Shown here piece after piece: positions 16,342 through 24,927 of a stretch of DNA of 33,122 nt; within the stretch, counting starts at the first letter, position 1; every line of letters starts with the position of its first letter. Origin of the DNA: JAFGPJ01 sp964439135 (GTDB taxonomy: Bacteria > Planctomycetota > Phycisphaerae > Sedimentisphaerales > Anaerobacaceae); contig CAYTNN010000018.1 in assembly GCA_964439135.1 (NCBI GenBank), forward strand, positions 1 to 33,122, read 5' to 3'. The position numbers were made by a program, and so were the translations under genes. Under the pieces are notes generated by a model. That model was not told where the DNA came from. It made no database searches and saw only the letters and a list, made by a program, of their open reading frames with translations.

Positions 16342-17748
16342 TTACTGTGAGTCTGGTTTCGTTTTTTCACTTCTTAGTTTATCTACCCGCTGACTGACGT
16401 CTTTGTACGTGAAGTCGCTCTGGGCTATCTTGCGATATATCTCCAGTGCCTTATCCGTATCACCTTGCTGTTCGTGAGCGCGAGCCAGATTATACCGCAA
16501 TTCTTTGCCGATTGCATCATATTTTATTTCATGGGAATCTATCGCCTGGGAGTAAACATCGATTGCATCGGCAAGCCAGCCTTTCATGGAAAAGCAGAAG
16601 CCTATTTTATTCAGCGCTGTGATCTTCCGCCTCGGGTCTTTCTGTGCTTCCTGGAACAAAGGTATGGCTTCGTTGTATTGTTCATTCCTGACCAGACGAA
16701 TGGCGTATTCGTATTTAGCTCCAATGTCGGTTGGATAGTTCTGCACACAAAGCTTGTAATGTTCCAATTCCATACTGTTTAATTGTGCCGAAAGCTGTTC
16801 AGTCAGGGCCTTGGCCTGCACATCGCCGGGATTAGGATTAAGAGCGGCTTTTGCTTCTTTTAATTTCCTTTTGAGCTGTTTAATCCTGAGCAGGCCCGCC
16901 CGCCGCTTGAAACTAAAATCACTTCTGGCCTTGTACGTATTCTCCAGCAATGCGATCGCATCATTTTCGGCCTGATCGGTTTCCAGACCCGAAAGGGCAT
17001 CGGCTAATTCGAATATATTCGCTGGTAGTTCCGGATTCTGGGCTATTTTTTTTCTTGCGTCTTCAACCGCTTTTACGCGGTAATCCTCGGTTTTAACCAC
17101 ACCGGCCTGAGCTTGAAGTTTCTCCTGGCCCTCGCGGTCCTTGATGGATTTCCTGAAATCTCCCTCGCCGTCATATTTGCCCCTGGCCATAGTCAGTTCG
17201 GCCGAGAGATTCTTGTACTCATCTGACAATGCCCCGTCATCAGGTCGAAGTCTGACGGCCCGCTGAAGCGCAGCGATGGCTTTATCGAATTGGCCAAGGG
17301 TACTATAGGCATCTTTTAAAAGGAGATATGTTTGAGCAGATGGATTCTGGGAAGCGTTGATGGTCTGAAAAATCAGGTTGGCAATCCAACCGGCTGTTTT
17401 GTCATAGCCGCCGGCCAGCGCTGCTTTCAGCATCGCCTCGGCGTATGGAATGTGGTCGGGATCTTTCGTGAAAAGGTATTCGGCATTAAGCATCTGCTCC
17501 AGCGGGTTTTTGCCCCGCAAACGCTTAACTCGCTCCATCATCGTGGGCTTTTTATTATCGGATCCCTGCCGATGCAGAGCTAATTCGGCCAGCGGCAGAT
17601 GCCCCTCTTTAAGCGCATCCGGGGCATATCGCAGACCCTGGAGGTACATATCAATGGCGTAATCGTAATTTTTCGTCTCAGCAACCTTCCCGGCTTTATC
17701 AAAAAAAGCTCTGGCTTTGGCGGCCGCCTGGCTATCTTCTGCTGGCAT
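16342..17748 (-). CDS. TPR-repeat protein
   Basis: A 468-aa protein without signal peptide or membrane segment. Tetratricopeptide-like helix pairs are visible at about 20-45 (AETKNYDYAIDMYLQGLRYAPD), 138-171 (TYLLLKDAYSTLGQFDKAIAALQRAVRLRPDD) and 343-374. Two more lie at 376-406 and 417-448 (LRYNLARAHEQQGDTDKALEIYRKI). Between them, ~185-330 is charged and helical, perhaps coiled coil. TPR proteins act as protein-protein scaffolds; the partner cannot be read here. It is divergent from glyA and lies upstream of rpsT on the same strand. Only a weak purine stretch precedes the ATG. Confidence 0.8.
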   Translation of the reverse strand: MPAEDSQAAAKARAFFDKAGKVAETKNYDYAIDMYLQGLRYAPDALKEGHLPLAELALHRQGSDNKKPTMMERVKRLRGKNPLEQMLNAEYLFTKDPDHIPYAEAMLKAALAGGYDKTAGWIANLIFQTINASQNPSAQTYLLLKDAYSTLGQFDKAIAALQRAVRLRPDDGALSDEYKNLSAELTMARGKYDGEGDFRKSIKDREGQEKLQAQAGVVKTEDYRVKAVEDARKKIAQNPELPANIFELADALSGLETDQAENDAIALLENTYKARSDFSFKRRAGLLRIKQLKRKLKEAKAALNPNPGDVQAKALTEQLSAQLNSMELEHYKLCVQNYPTDIGAKYEYAIRLVRNEQYNEAIPLFQEAQKDPRRKITALNKIGFCFSMKGWLADAIDVYSQAIDSHEIKYDAIGKELRYNLARAHEQQGDTDKALEIYRKIAQSDFTYKDVSQRVDKLRSEKTKPDSQ

Positions 17749-17831
17749 AAGTTCTTACCAAATGAGTGTTTCTTACATTACTCGACCGGCATATAGTAGT
17801 CATCGGCTAAAATTTGTCAACAAATAAATAC

Positions 17832-17860
17832 TTGTATAAAAAGTAAAGCTGTGTTATAAA
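17832..17860 (+). promoter_or_regulatory. Promoter candidate for glyA
   Basis: -35 TTGTAT (17832-17837), 17-bp spacer, -10 TATAAA (17855-17860), about 75 bases before the glyA ATG in the AT-rich divergent spacer between the TPR gene and glyA. Confidence 0.5.
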
Positions 17861-17934
17861 AAATCCCGAACGCATTATTCTGTGTTGGGAATCCTGAAAG
17901 AATCTGAGCAAAGTCCGATTATGGAGAAATTGAT

Positions 17935-19203
17935 ATGATAAATGCTCTTGAACAATATGATCCGCAGATTTGTGAGCTTATACGACAGGAAGCGGCACGC
18001 CAGAGCGGTTCAATCCGTCTGATTCCCTCGGAAAACTATGTATCCAAAGCAGTTATGCTGGCCAGTGGGAGCTGCCTGACCAATAAATACGCCGAGGGCT
18101 ACCCCGGCAGACGATACTACGAAGGCCAGCAGGTGACTGATCTTATCGAAAGAATGGCTCAGGAGCGGGCGAAGAAATTATTCAAAGCCGATCACGCGAA
18201 CGTCCAGCCCTATTCGGGCTCCGTAGCGAACCTGGCGGCCTATGCCGCCCTGATAAATCCCGGCGATACGATTATGGGAATGTCTCTTTCTCACGGCGGG
18301 CATCTGACACATGGCTGGAAGGTCTCGCTAACCAGCAAGTTCTACAATTCCGTGCCGTATCCTGTGAATACCGAGACCGGCATGCTGGACTTCGACCAGA
18401 TTGAAGAGCTTGCGAAGAAACACCGTCCGAAAATAATCATCTCCGGTGCCACTGCGTATCCGAGGGAAATCGACTTTGAAATCTTCAGTCAGATTGCCAA
18501 AAAAGTCGATGCTTACCTTGTCAGCGATATAGCCCACATTGCGGGTCTTGTTGTTGCCGGCATCCACAAAAGTCCGGTTCCCTACGCCGATGTTGTCTCA
18601 ACTACGACACATAAAACGCTTCGGGGCCCTCGCGGCGGGATGCTGCTGTGTAAGGAAGAGCACGCAAAAAAGGTGGACAAGGCAGTTTTTCCCGGCCTGC
18701 AGGGAGGCCCGCACATGCATACAATGACTGCTATCGCCGTTGCGATGGCCGAGGCCGATACCCCGGAGTTCGTTGCCTATGCAGGGCAAATAGTCAAAAA
18801 CGCAAAAGCCATGGCGGAAAAGCTGCTGGAATATGGTTTCGATCTCGTAACCGGCGGGACGGACAATCATCTAATCTTAATCGATTTGAGAAACAAAAAC
18901 ATACCCGGCAAGAAACTCGCGAAGGCCCTGGACAGGGCCCGAATTGTCTCGAATTATAACACAGTACCCGGCGACCCGGCGCCTCCGATGAATCCGAACG
19001 GATTGCGTATAGGCACGCCGGCTATTACTACTCGCGGCTTTAAACAGGAGCAAGCGAAGCAAATTGCCGATTTCATTAATACAGTCGCTGAAAACATCGA
19101 CAATGAATCGGTCATCGAAAAGGTTAGTAAAGAAGTCCTGCTGCTGTGCTCACACTTCCCTGTTCCAGAGCACTTTATCATACCGAACAAGAACAGCAAA
19201 TAG
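17935..19203 (+). CDS. glyA: Serine hydroxymethyltransferase
   Basis: This PLP enzyme interconverts serine and glycine while charging tetrahydrofolate with a one-carbon unit. The 422-aa length is standard. Clear motifs are IPSENYVSKAV (30-40), NKYAEGYPGRRYYEG (50-64), SDIAHIAGLV (197-206), and the PLP lysine K227 in STTTHKTLRGPRGG. The N-terminus is slightly long compared with the shortest members. GGAG nine bases before the ATG fixes the start. It is one of only a few clear plus-strand genes and converges on the secreted Fn3-like gene at a shared terminator. Confidence 0.97.
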   Translation: MINALEQYDPQICELIRQEAARQSGSIRLIPSENYVSKAVMLASGSCLTNKYAEGYPGRRYYEGQQVTDLIERMAQERAKKLFKADHANVQPYSGSVANLAAYAALINPGDTIMGMSLSHGGHLTHGWKVSLTSKFYNSVPYPVNTETGMLDFDQIEELAKKHRPKIIISGATAYPREIDFEIFSQIAKKVDAYLVSDIAHIAGLVVAGIHKSPVPYADVVSTTTHKTLRGPRGGMLLCKEEHAKKVDKAVFPGLQGGPHMHTMTAIAVAMAEADTPEFVAYAGQIVKNAKAMAEKLLEYGFDLVTGGTDNHLILIDLRNKNIPGKKLAKALDRARIVSNYNTVPGDPAPPMNPNGLRIGTPAITTRGFKQEQAKQIADFINTVAENIDNESVIEKVSKEVLLLCSHFPVPEHFIIPNKNSK

Positions 19204-19220
19204 TCCGGCTGTAAAAAATT

Positions 19221-19271
19221 CCCCTTCGGCACCATCAGGTTGGATCCTGAACGGAGCCGAAGGGGTTTTTT
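19221..19271. terminator. Bidirectional intrinsic terminator between glyA and the Fn3-like gene
   Basis: CCCCTTCGGC (19221-19230) pairs with GCCGAAGGGG (19256-19265). T-run 19266-19271 follows on the plus strand and A-run 19213-19218 lies just outside the other side, giving a T-run for minus-strand transcripts. It sits between the two convergent stop codons. Confidence 0.85.
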
Positions 19272-19289
19272 AATCAAAAAGCGTATTCT

Positions 19290-21500
19290 CTATTTGGGCA
19301 TACCAGTAACCTTAATGTTGTCAATCGCCCACCACCAATCGTTTCCGGCATCAAACATACCGAATTTCAAGACCATGCTTGTGGCCCACGGGGGATTGTC
19401 CACGTTGACTGTAACCGTCTCGTTCCTACTGGTGAGACTGTCGTCTTTGTAATTTGGACTGCTCGTATCCGACAACCACAAGAGCAGCTCAAGTTCCTCT
19501 TGTCCATTAAAAGATGCGGTCACAATCCCACTCTGATGATAGTCATCATCGAATTCCGGACGCCAGCTCGAATCGAATACGAGTTGAACCGTACCGGCCT
19601 GGCAGCCTGAAATATCAATTTCGGGCGTATAAAGGTAGGTCTTATACCAGCCTTCACTTGCCGAATCCGGATGGTCCGCATCGTCCCACTCATCGGGGTC
19701 CACCACAGCGATTGTGCCCTCACTCTTCTGGAAGCTGTCACGAGTTTGAGGATCGACCGTGAACCACCAGTCTCTCTGTGCGAAGGCCCATCCTGCCCAT
19801 TCGTGAATACCATCAGTGGCCAGATCGCCATAGCCGGGAACGCCGCTCCTGTCAACAATCCAGCCGTCCGGCGGAGTGTCCGACCAGACATTTTCAGTAC
19901 CTGCGGATTCTTCAATGGTAGTGCCTAGTTCAACACTTTCAAAATCCTCTTCGAACAGAATGACCGGTCCGATAGGGACCGCGGCGGTAGCCAGTCTGAT
20001 ATCATCGAAATACATCTTGCCTGAACCGCCTGCCTGGGGATTTGTTTTGTTCCCTAAGCCAATAGCAATCGTATTTACATTGCTGATGTCCACGCCCTGG
20101 TCCGCGAATGCCTGGAGCTCGATATTCCAGCCCGTCCAGATAGATATCTGCGAAGCATCCGGATTGTCATGAGCGACAATTGCATTGCCGTTGAGAGCAA
20201 CATACATCTGTTCGGCGGCGTTTTGCTTATTGCCCCTGAAATAAAGCGTTAGTGTGTTGACGTCGTGGACGGTCCAGTCACGCGGATAATCCAGGGTCAG
20301 CTCGACCTCTGAATAGTTGAAATAACCTTGCTTATTGTTGTCGTACCACAATGGCATCGATTGCTCACCGCCATTAACAATTGTTTCCTCGGTATAGGAA
20401 GCAGTCGTTTCGTCGCCGACAGCCGCCCCTGTCCCGTTACCCGCGTAGGCCGGTTCATTATCATGCGCGGCATAACCAAGGCCGTCTTTCCATGCCCACC
20501 ATATCTCTTTGTTGCCAATGTCGTAGTCCTCAAAATCGTCCACAACAAGGAAATCGGCCGTCGTGTAGCCCCAGACAAGTCCTTTGACCGTTTTATCCGC
20601 ATATACTGCATCTACGCGCCAGTAGTAAGCTGTTTCCCACTCGAGTGTGCCGGGATCCAAAGTCTCGTCACCAATTGCTTTATTGCCTTTATACTCGGGA
20701 GAAGCAGTTGTGGCGTCTTTGACGGCGTCTTTATCTGCGCCCAGGTATACATCAGACGAAGCGGCGGTATCCGCCGGAGTCCAGCTCAGAATTTGTGTCT
20801 GCTTGACATCTACGGCTGCGTTTGCCGGCTGGGGATTCCCGACAGCGCCCGAAGTCGTAAAGCTCCAGACGTCGCCTTTATACGTAGCAGCGGAATCAAA
20901 CTCATCGACCCGCCAATAATAAACCTTCTCTAATTCGAGCGGTCCGGGATTATAGGCAGTTATGCCCTTCGGCGATCCACCGGTTGCATCATTCACTATG
21001 TCAAAATCTTCGCCAAAATAGATTGTGTGCAATTTTGAGCCAAAACCGGGCTTCCAGGATAAGGTCGCATCTATATCCACGAACTCGGCGCCATCGGCCG
21101 GGTTGGGAGTGGTAGCGGTTTTAGAGGGAATCTTAAAACTCCAGACAGTACCCTGTTGTACTGTGCCGTCAGTCTGTACCTCATCGATCCGCCAGTAGTA
21201 AGTAGTTCCCGGTACAAGACCGTCCGGATAAGGGTATCCGGGAAAGCCGGCAACAAAGAAATTCAAAGCATGGTTGCCACGGGATGTATCGCCGGCACCG
21301 TTTTTCACATCGTCAAGATTGTCGCCTAAGTACACATCGAACGAGGCAGCAGCTTGTCCACCCGTCCAGCCAAGGGTCGCCCATGTATCCTCGACCACGC
21401 CTCCGTTAGCCGGGATTGGCTTCGATGCGCCTGACCATGCAATGCCGGCCATACTCAGTACCAAAACGCATGATAATGAATAGAACAATTTCTTGGACAT
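19290..21500 (-). CDS. Secreted multi-domain protein with three Fn3-like repeats and jelly-roll-like modules
   Basis: A 736-aa exported protein. The N-terminus (KK, then LFYSLSCVLVLSMAGIAW and a likely cut near SGA, about 24) is a Sec signal peptide. Three Fn3-like units of ~90-100 residues lie at about 26-124, 132-216 and 222-314, each with the pattern NPADGA…LSW…YLG/YFG…YYWRVDE…VWSFTT. A carbohydrate-binding-like beta-sandwich (318-506, starting VVDDFEDY and ending KMYFDDIRLA) and a second one (514-735, starting EEDFES and ending WWAIDNIKVTG) follow. The protein is very acidic. No catalytic domain, PEP-CTERM or LPXTG anchor is seen. It probably binds glycans or other surfaces outside the cell. 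The start has an excellent AGGAGG site. Confidence 0.8.
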   Translation of the reverse strand: MSKKLFYSLSCVLVLSMAGIAWSGASKPIPANGGVVEDTWATLGWTGGQAAASFDVYLGDNLDDVKNGAGDTSRGNHALNFFVAGFPGYPYPDGLVPGTTYYWRIDEVQTDGTVQQGTVWSFKIPSKTATTPNPADGAEFVDIDATLSWKPGFGSKLHTIYFGEDFDIVNDATGGSPKGITAYNPGPLELEKVYYWRVDEFDSAATYKGDVWSFTTSGAVGNPQPANAAVDVKQTQILSWTPADTAASSDVYLGADKDAVKDATTASPEYKGNKAIGDETLDPGTLEWETAYYWRVDAVYADKTVKGLVWGYTTADFLVVDDFEDYDIGNKEIWWAWKDGLGYAAHDNEPAYAGNGTGAAVGDETTASYTEETIVNGGEQSMPLWYDNNKQGYFNYSEVELTLDYPRDWTVHDVNTLTLYFRGNKQNAAEQMYVALNGNAIVAHDNPDASQISIWTGWNIELQAFADQGVDISNVNTIAIGLGNKTNPQAGGSGKMYFDDIRLATAAVPIGPVILFEEDFESVELGTTIEESAGTENVWSDTPPDGWIVDRSGVPGYGDLATDGIHEWAGWAFAQRDWWFTVDPQTRDSFQKSEGTIAVVDPDEWDDADHPDSASEGWYKTYLYTPEIDISGCQAGTVQLVFDSSWRPEFDDDYHQSGIVTASFNGQEELELLLWLSDTSSPNYKDDSLTSRNETVTVNVDNPPWATSMVLKFGMFDAGNDWWWAIDNIKVTGMPK

Positions 21501-21591
21501 AACATTCCTCCTTCATACTAAAGTCGAAGTTGTTTTTAATGGGGATTTCCCATACACGCTTCACCAAGATACTTTGCAAACTTCAAGTCCA

Positions 21592-21620
21592 ATAATACCA
21601 AAATTTCATTCCAATATCAA
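21592..21620 (-). promoter_or_regulatory. Promoter candidate for the secreted Fn3-like gene
   Basis: Minus strand: -35 TTGATA (21615-21620), 17-bp spacer, -10 TATTAT (21592-21597), about 90 bases upstream of the ATG, in the 235-bp gap after lepA. Confidence 0.5.
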
Positions 21621-21735
21621 CAATCTCCCAAAAAAGGAGTAAAAAACCAAGCACTTACTTCAAGAAGTCGCTTTTTGTTACTTTTTAGCACAATTGAGGA
21701 TGTTGGTTGCTGGTACTATCTTGGGAGGATTTTTA

Positions 21736-23532
21736 CTATTCGCTATTATCGAGGATCGTCATGAATGCTTCCTGCGGTATCTGGACATTACCGACGCTTT
21801 TCATGCGTTTTTTGCCTTCTTTTTGTTTCTTTAGCAGCTTCATTTTTCGCGTTACGTCTCCGCCGTAGAGCTTCTGTGTCACGTCCTTGCGGAAGCCTTT
21901 GATGGTTTCTCTTGCGATGATCTTGCCGCCTATGGTAACTTGCAGGGGGATTTCAAACTGGTGCCGGGGAATCGCTCTTCGCAGTCTTATAATCAGCTTG
22001 CGGCCTCGAGCCTCTGCTTTGCTGCGATGGACAATCAAACTCAACGCATCGACCGCAACTGTATTTACAAGAATGTCAATTTTGACAAGGTCGCTGGTCT
22101 CGAAACCTATAAACTCGTAATCCATCGTTGCATACCCCCGGCTGATGCCTTTAAGAATATCGTAAAAATCATATACGATCTCGGCAAGCGGGGCTTTGTA
22201 CTCAAGTATTACCCTGGTGGTGCTCAGGTAATCGGTCTTTATGAGCTTGCATCGCCTGGACTCAGTGAGCTTCATAATCGCCCCGATCGTTTCGGTACCG
22301 GTTATTATCTCAAGTCGAACGAATGGTTCACGAAGCTCTTCGATGTGATTCGGAGAAGGCAATTGACCGGGCGATTCTATTCTCTTGACGGCACCATCCT
22401 TCGTCAGGACCTCATAGCTTACCGTCGGGGCGGTCTGAACAACCTCGATATCATTCTCGCGTTCCAGCCGTTCCTGGATTATCTCCATGTGCAACAGGCC
22501 AAGAAAACCGCACCGGAAACCAAAGCCGAGTGCAGGCGAATTCTGAGGACTGAATGAGAAACTTGCGTCGTTAAGGGTAAGCTTGTCAAAGGCGTCCCTC
22601 AGCTTTGAATAGTCCGTATTCGTGCCGGGATAAAAATCTGAAAAAACCATCTGCATCGGTTTTTTATAGCCGGGCAAAGGTTTTAAAGCAGGTTCGGCAT
22701 AATCTGTGATTGTGTCGCCTATCGTCACATCAGCCAACTCGCGAATATTTGCGATAACATAACCGACCTCTCCAGTGCCGAGCTTGTCAACTTTAGTCAT
22801 CTCAGGTACGAATTTTCCCAGCTCGGTGATGATATGAGTTCTGCCGCTGCGCATAAAGCTGACCTTTTGCTTCATACTCAGGGAACCGGCGAAAACCCTG
22901 ACGTAACATATCACGCCCTTGTACTGGTCGCAGTGACTGTCAAAAATTAATGCCGCCGTTGGCTCGTTGCTTTTATCCTGGGGTGCCGGGAGGAATGTCA
23001 CTATCGCTTCAAGAAGTTCACCAATTCCCGATCCGCTCTTTGCACTTATCTTGAAAGACTCATTGGCACGGATCCCGAAAACATGTTCGATCTCTTCTGC
23101 CACCCGGTCGGGATCTGCCGCGGGCAAGTCGATCTTGTTGATTACACTTAAAAGTTCGACGTTGTTTTCAATCGCCAGGTAGGCGTTAGCCACGGTCTGT
23201 GCCTCGACACCCTGGCTGGCATCGACTACGAGCAAAGCGCCCTCGCAAGCGGCCAGTGCCCTTGAAACCTCATAATGAAAATCGACATGTCCCGGAGTGT
23301 CGATCAAATTCAGCATATATGTTTTGCCCTGGTGCCGGTAATTCATCGTTACCGCCGAGGCTTTTATGGTTATTCCCCGCTCGCGCTCGAGATCCATATT
23401 ATCAAGATACTGATCGACCTTTTGACGGTTGGTAATCGTGCCGGTCAACTCGAGCATTCGATCGGCCAGGGTGCTCTTGCCGTGATCAATATGTGCTATA
23501 ATCGAAAAATTTCGTATTTGTTCCGTACTCAT
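21736..23532 (-). CDS. lepA: Elongation factor 4 (LepA), ribosome-associated GTPase
   Basis: LepA is a translational GTPase that acts on the ribosome during stress and initiation. From the ATG at 23532 the product is 598 aa, matching the usual ~600. The G domain shows AHIDHGKST (13-21), the switch I block RERGITIK (50-57), DTPGHVDF (78-85) and NKIDLP (132-137). The LepA-specific C-terminal domain is present (FRKDVTQKLYGGDVTRKMKLLKKQKEGKKRMK), ending at a normal length. The frame is open to a TTG at 23565, but the shorter start matches family N-termini. Neither start has a good ribosome site. A promoter candidate lies just upstream. Confidence 0.96.
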   Translation of the reverse strand: MSTEQIRNFSIIAHIDHGKSTLADRMLELTGTITNRQKVDQYLDNMDLERERGITIKASAVTMNYRHQGKTYMLNLIDTPGHVDFHYEVSRALAACEGALLVVDASQGVEAQTVANAYLAIENNVELLSVINKIDLPAADPDRVAEEIEHVFGIRANESFKISAKSGSGIGELLEAIVTFLPAPQDKSNEPTAALIFDSHCDQYKGVICYVRVFAGSLSMKQKVSFMRSGRTHIITELGKFVPEMTKVDKLGTGEVGYVIANIRELADVTIGDTITDYAEPALKPLPGYKKPMQMVFSDFYPGTNTDYSKLRDAFDKLTLNDASFSFSPQNSPALGFGFRCGFLGLLHMEIIQERLERENDIEVVQTAPTVSYEVLTKDGAVKRIESPGQLPSPNHIEELREPFVRLEIITGTETIGAIMKLTESRRCKLIKTDYLSTTRVILEYKAPLAEIVYDFYDILKGISRGYATMDYEFIGFETSDLVKIDILVNTVAVDALSLIVHRSKAEARGRKLIIRLRRAIPRHQFEIPLQVTIGGKIIARETIKGFRKDVTQKLYGGDVTRKMKLLKKQKEGKKRMKSVGNVQIPQEAFMTILDNSE

Positions 23533-23591
23533 CTCGAAATTTACAAAAGTTGCCTCTTCAATCAATCCGGGTAAACTTGAGACTATTGCCG

Positions 23592-23620
23592 GTTATACGG
23601 GGATTAAATATTAAATTGAA
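23592..23620 (-). promoter_or_regulatory. Promoter candidate for lepA
   Basis: Minus strand: -35 TTCAAT (23615-23620), 17-bp spacer, -10 TATAAC (23592-23597). It begins immediately after the terminator of the upstream cold-shock gene. The hexamers are moderate matches. Confidence 0.35.
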
Positions 23621-23650
23621 AACGGGCTCCATTTTTTCAAGGAGCCCGTT
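23621..23650 (-). terminator. Intrinsic terminator after the first cold-shock gene
   Basis: A perfect 10-bp stem AACGGGCTCC/GGAGCCCGTT around a 10-base loop. On the minus strand it is followed by TTCAATTTAAT. The same GGGCTCC/GGAGCCC stem recurs after the second cold-shock gene. Confidence 0.75.
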
Positions 23651-23674
23651 AGTTTTCCGGTGTTTAGCTTTAAA

Positions 23675-23878
23675 TTAGCCGGGGATGACGTTCGTCGCAC
23701 AAGGGCCTTTTTTGCCCTGTCCGATCTCGAACTCCACCTTCTGGCCCTCATCAAGAGAGGCGTAGCCGCTCATCTTGACTTCCGAATGATGAACGAACAA
23801 ATCCTCGCCGGCATCATCGGGGGTGATAAATCCAAAACCTTTGCTTCCGTTGAACCATTTTACTGTACCTGTACTCAC
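23675..23878 (-). CDS. Cold-shock protein (CspA family), copy 1
   Basis: A 67-aa single cold-shock domain that binds single-stranded RNA/DNA and acts as an RNA chaperone. RNP1 (KGFGFITPDD, 13-22) and RNP2 (DLFVHHSE, 26-33) are intact, as is the WFNG opening. The start is GTG at 23878 with AAAGGAG seven bases upstream. It is 60 of 67 residues identical to copy 2 at 24133-24336. Both copies share the GTG start, the ribosome site, a structured leader and a matching terminator stem, so the whole unit was duplicated in tandem. A good promoter sits about 100 bases upstream. Confidence 0.95.
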   Translation of the reverse strand: MSTGTVKWFNGSKGFGFITPDDAGEDLFVHHSEVKMSGYASLDEGQKVEFEIGQGKKGPCATNVIPG

Positions 23879-23916
23879 TACTATGCTCCTTTGGCCTTCT
23901 AATGGCCATAAATTTT

Positions 23917-23954
23917 GTCTCTCGGTTTTTTTAGGGAGAATATTCTTGAGAGAC
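23917..23954 (-). promoter_or_regulatory. Conserved structured leader of cold-shock gene, copy 1
   Basis: GTCTCTC (23917-23923) and GAGAGAC (23948-23954) can pair across 24 bases that contain the palindrome AGAATATTCT (23937-23946). The same arrangement recurs before copy 2 (24374-24412) although other spacer bases differ. Between the promoter and the ribosome site, it could act as a temperature-responsive leader, as in other csp mRNAs. The function is inference. Confidence 0.5.
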
Positions 23955-23979
23955 GTGAGAATATACTACACTGAATGCT

Positions 23980-24009
23980 ATTATACTTCGAGAACCAGAC
24001 GGAGTTCAA
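23980..24009 (-). promoter_or_regulatory. Promoter for cold-shock gene copy 1
   Basis: Minus strand: -35 TTGAAC (24004-24009), 18-bp spacer, perfect -10 TATAAT (23980-23985). It predicts a 5' leader of about 95 nt, long as in known csp genes. Confidence 0.65.
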
Positions 24010-24079
24010 TAAAAATAAAAAAAATAATTTAGAAGTCGAGCGGTGGAATGGGTATACGGCGGATTAAATGTCAAAGCGA

Positions 24080-24108
24080 AACGGGCTCCGCTTTGAGCGG
24101 AGCCCGTT
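24080..24108 (-). terminator. Terminator hairpin after the second cold-shock gene
   Basis: A perfect 12-bp stem AACGGGCTCCGC/GCGGAGCCCGTT with a 5-base loop. The T-run on the minus strand is weak (TTCGCTTT), but the stem matches the one after copy 1. Confidence 0.65.
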
Positions 24109-24132
24109 GGTTTTTCGGCGTGCTGCTTTGGA

Positions 24133-24336
24133 TTAGCCAGGGATGACGTTCGTCGCACAAGGACCTTTTTTACCCTCTCCGATCTCGAATTCCACCTTCT
24201 GGCCTTCATCAAGAGTGGCGTAGCCTTCAATCTTGATTTCCGAGTGATGAACGAATAAATCCTCGCCGCCATCGTCTGGAGTGATAAATCCGAAGCCTTT
24301 TTTCCCGTTAAACCATTTTACTGTACCTGTACTCAC
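24133..24336 (-). CDS. Cold-shock protein (CspA family), copy 2
   Basis: A 67-aa single cold-shock domain that differs from copy 1 at only seven positions (S12K, A23G, V34I, M36I, S37E, S41T, Q54E), with intact RNP1 and RNP2. Start GTG at 24336 with AAAGGAG seven bases upstream. The changes avoid the nucleic-acid-binding aromatics, which suggests both copies are under selection. Leader and terminator are duplicated too. The promoter is less clear than for copy 1: several TATNNT-like boxes lie near 24440. Confidence 0.95.
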   Translation of the reverse strand: MSTGTVKWFNGKKGFGFITPDDGGEDLFVHHSEIKIEGYATLDEGQKVEFEIGEGKKGPCATNVIPG

Positions 24337-24696
24337 TTCTGTGCTCCTTTAGCCGTTTAAGGCCGTTTATTTTGTCTCTCGGTTTTCTTTATGGAGAATA
24401 TTCTTGAGAGACGTAAGAATATACTTCATTGGCACTAATACTACTATAATAACAGGCCCGTCACCAATAAAAATAAAAAAAAATGCTGATAATCAAAAAA
24501 AAAGAGGGCGAGGGGCGGATGTTGGTTTTTTGCTTGCCTGGATGTTCTGACGGGCAGATATCCTGCAATTATCTCATTATTACTGTAGATAACACTATTT
24601 CCGACAAATCTGGCTTTAATACATTTCTTGCTCCCAGGCCGTAAATAGTATAAAATATGGACGATCTACTTAATAAACCCGGTCCCCAGTGCCATT
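24337..24696. other. Spacer holding the second csp leader and AT-rich DNA
   Basis: The leader of cold-shock copy 2 occupies the left end, with GTCTCTC (24374-24380) pairing with GAGAGAC (24406-24412) as in copy 1. The rest is A/T-rich, including two A-runs around 24475-24505, and I see no gene. A plus-strand promoter candidate TTGCTC-17-TAAAAT (24628-24656) precedes the pseudopilin-headed ORF. Confidence 0.55.
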
Positions 24697-24927
24697 ATGA
24701 GCAAACGAATCGGCTTTACTTTAATAGAGCTTCTGGTGGTAATCGCTATCATCGCGTTCATTAATTCTAAAAAGGTCTCATCGCCGGAACAAGATTATGC
24801 TGAAAAGCTCGCCGAGTTGAAAGCCGACCTTATCAATGCAGCCGCAGCAGGCGGCGAACAACAACAAACACAAGGCAGCATTAAGCGAAAATCCACCAGA
24901 AAATCTCTCAAAACTCGCTCTACGTGA
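24697..24927 (+). pseudogene. Pseudopilin-headed short ORF, probably frameshifted
   Basis: The 76-aa frame opens with a textbook prepilin peptidase/methylation motif, GFTLIELLVVIAIIA (6-20), like the three pseudopilins at the right end of the window. The hydrophobic stretch is cut short after ~13 residues and continues as unrelated charged sequence (SSPEQDYAEKLAELKADLINAAAAGG). From about residue 50 the frame becomes low-complexity and basic, while the +1 frame (24836-25012) looks like real protein. The switch lies at a CAACAACAA run, a natural slippage site. I read it as a chimeric, frameshifted relic; a genuine tiny exported protein is the alternative. Confidence 0.5.

Noticed and set aside
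20328..20933. 201-codon plus-strand frame opposite the Fn3-like gene
   Set aside because: Shadow; the minus-strand protein has signal peptide, repeats and a ribosome site.
21940..22557. 205-codon plus-strand frame opposite lepA
   Set aside because: Shadow of lepA.
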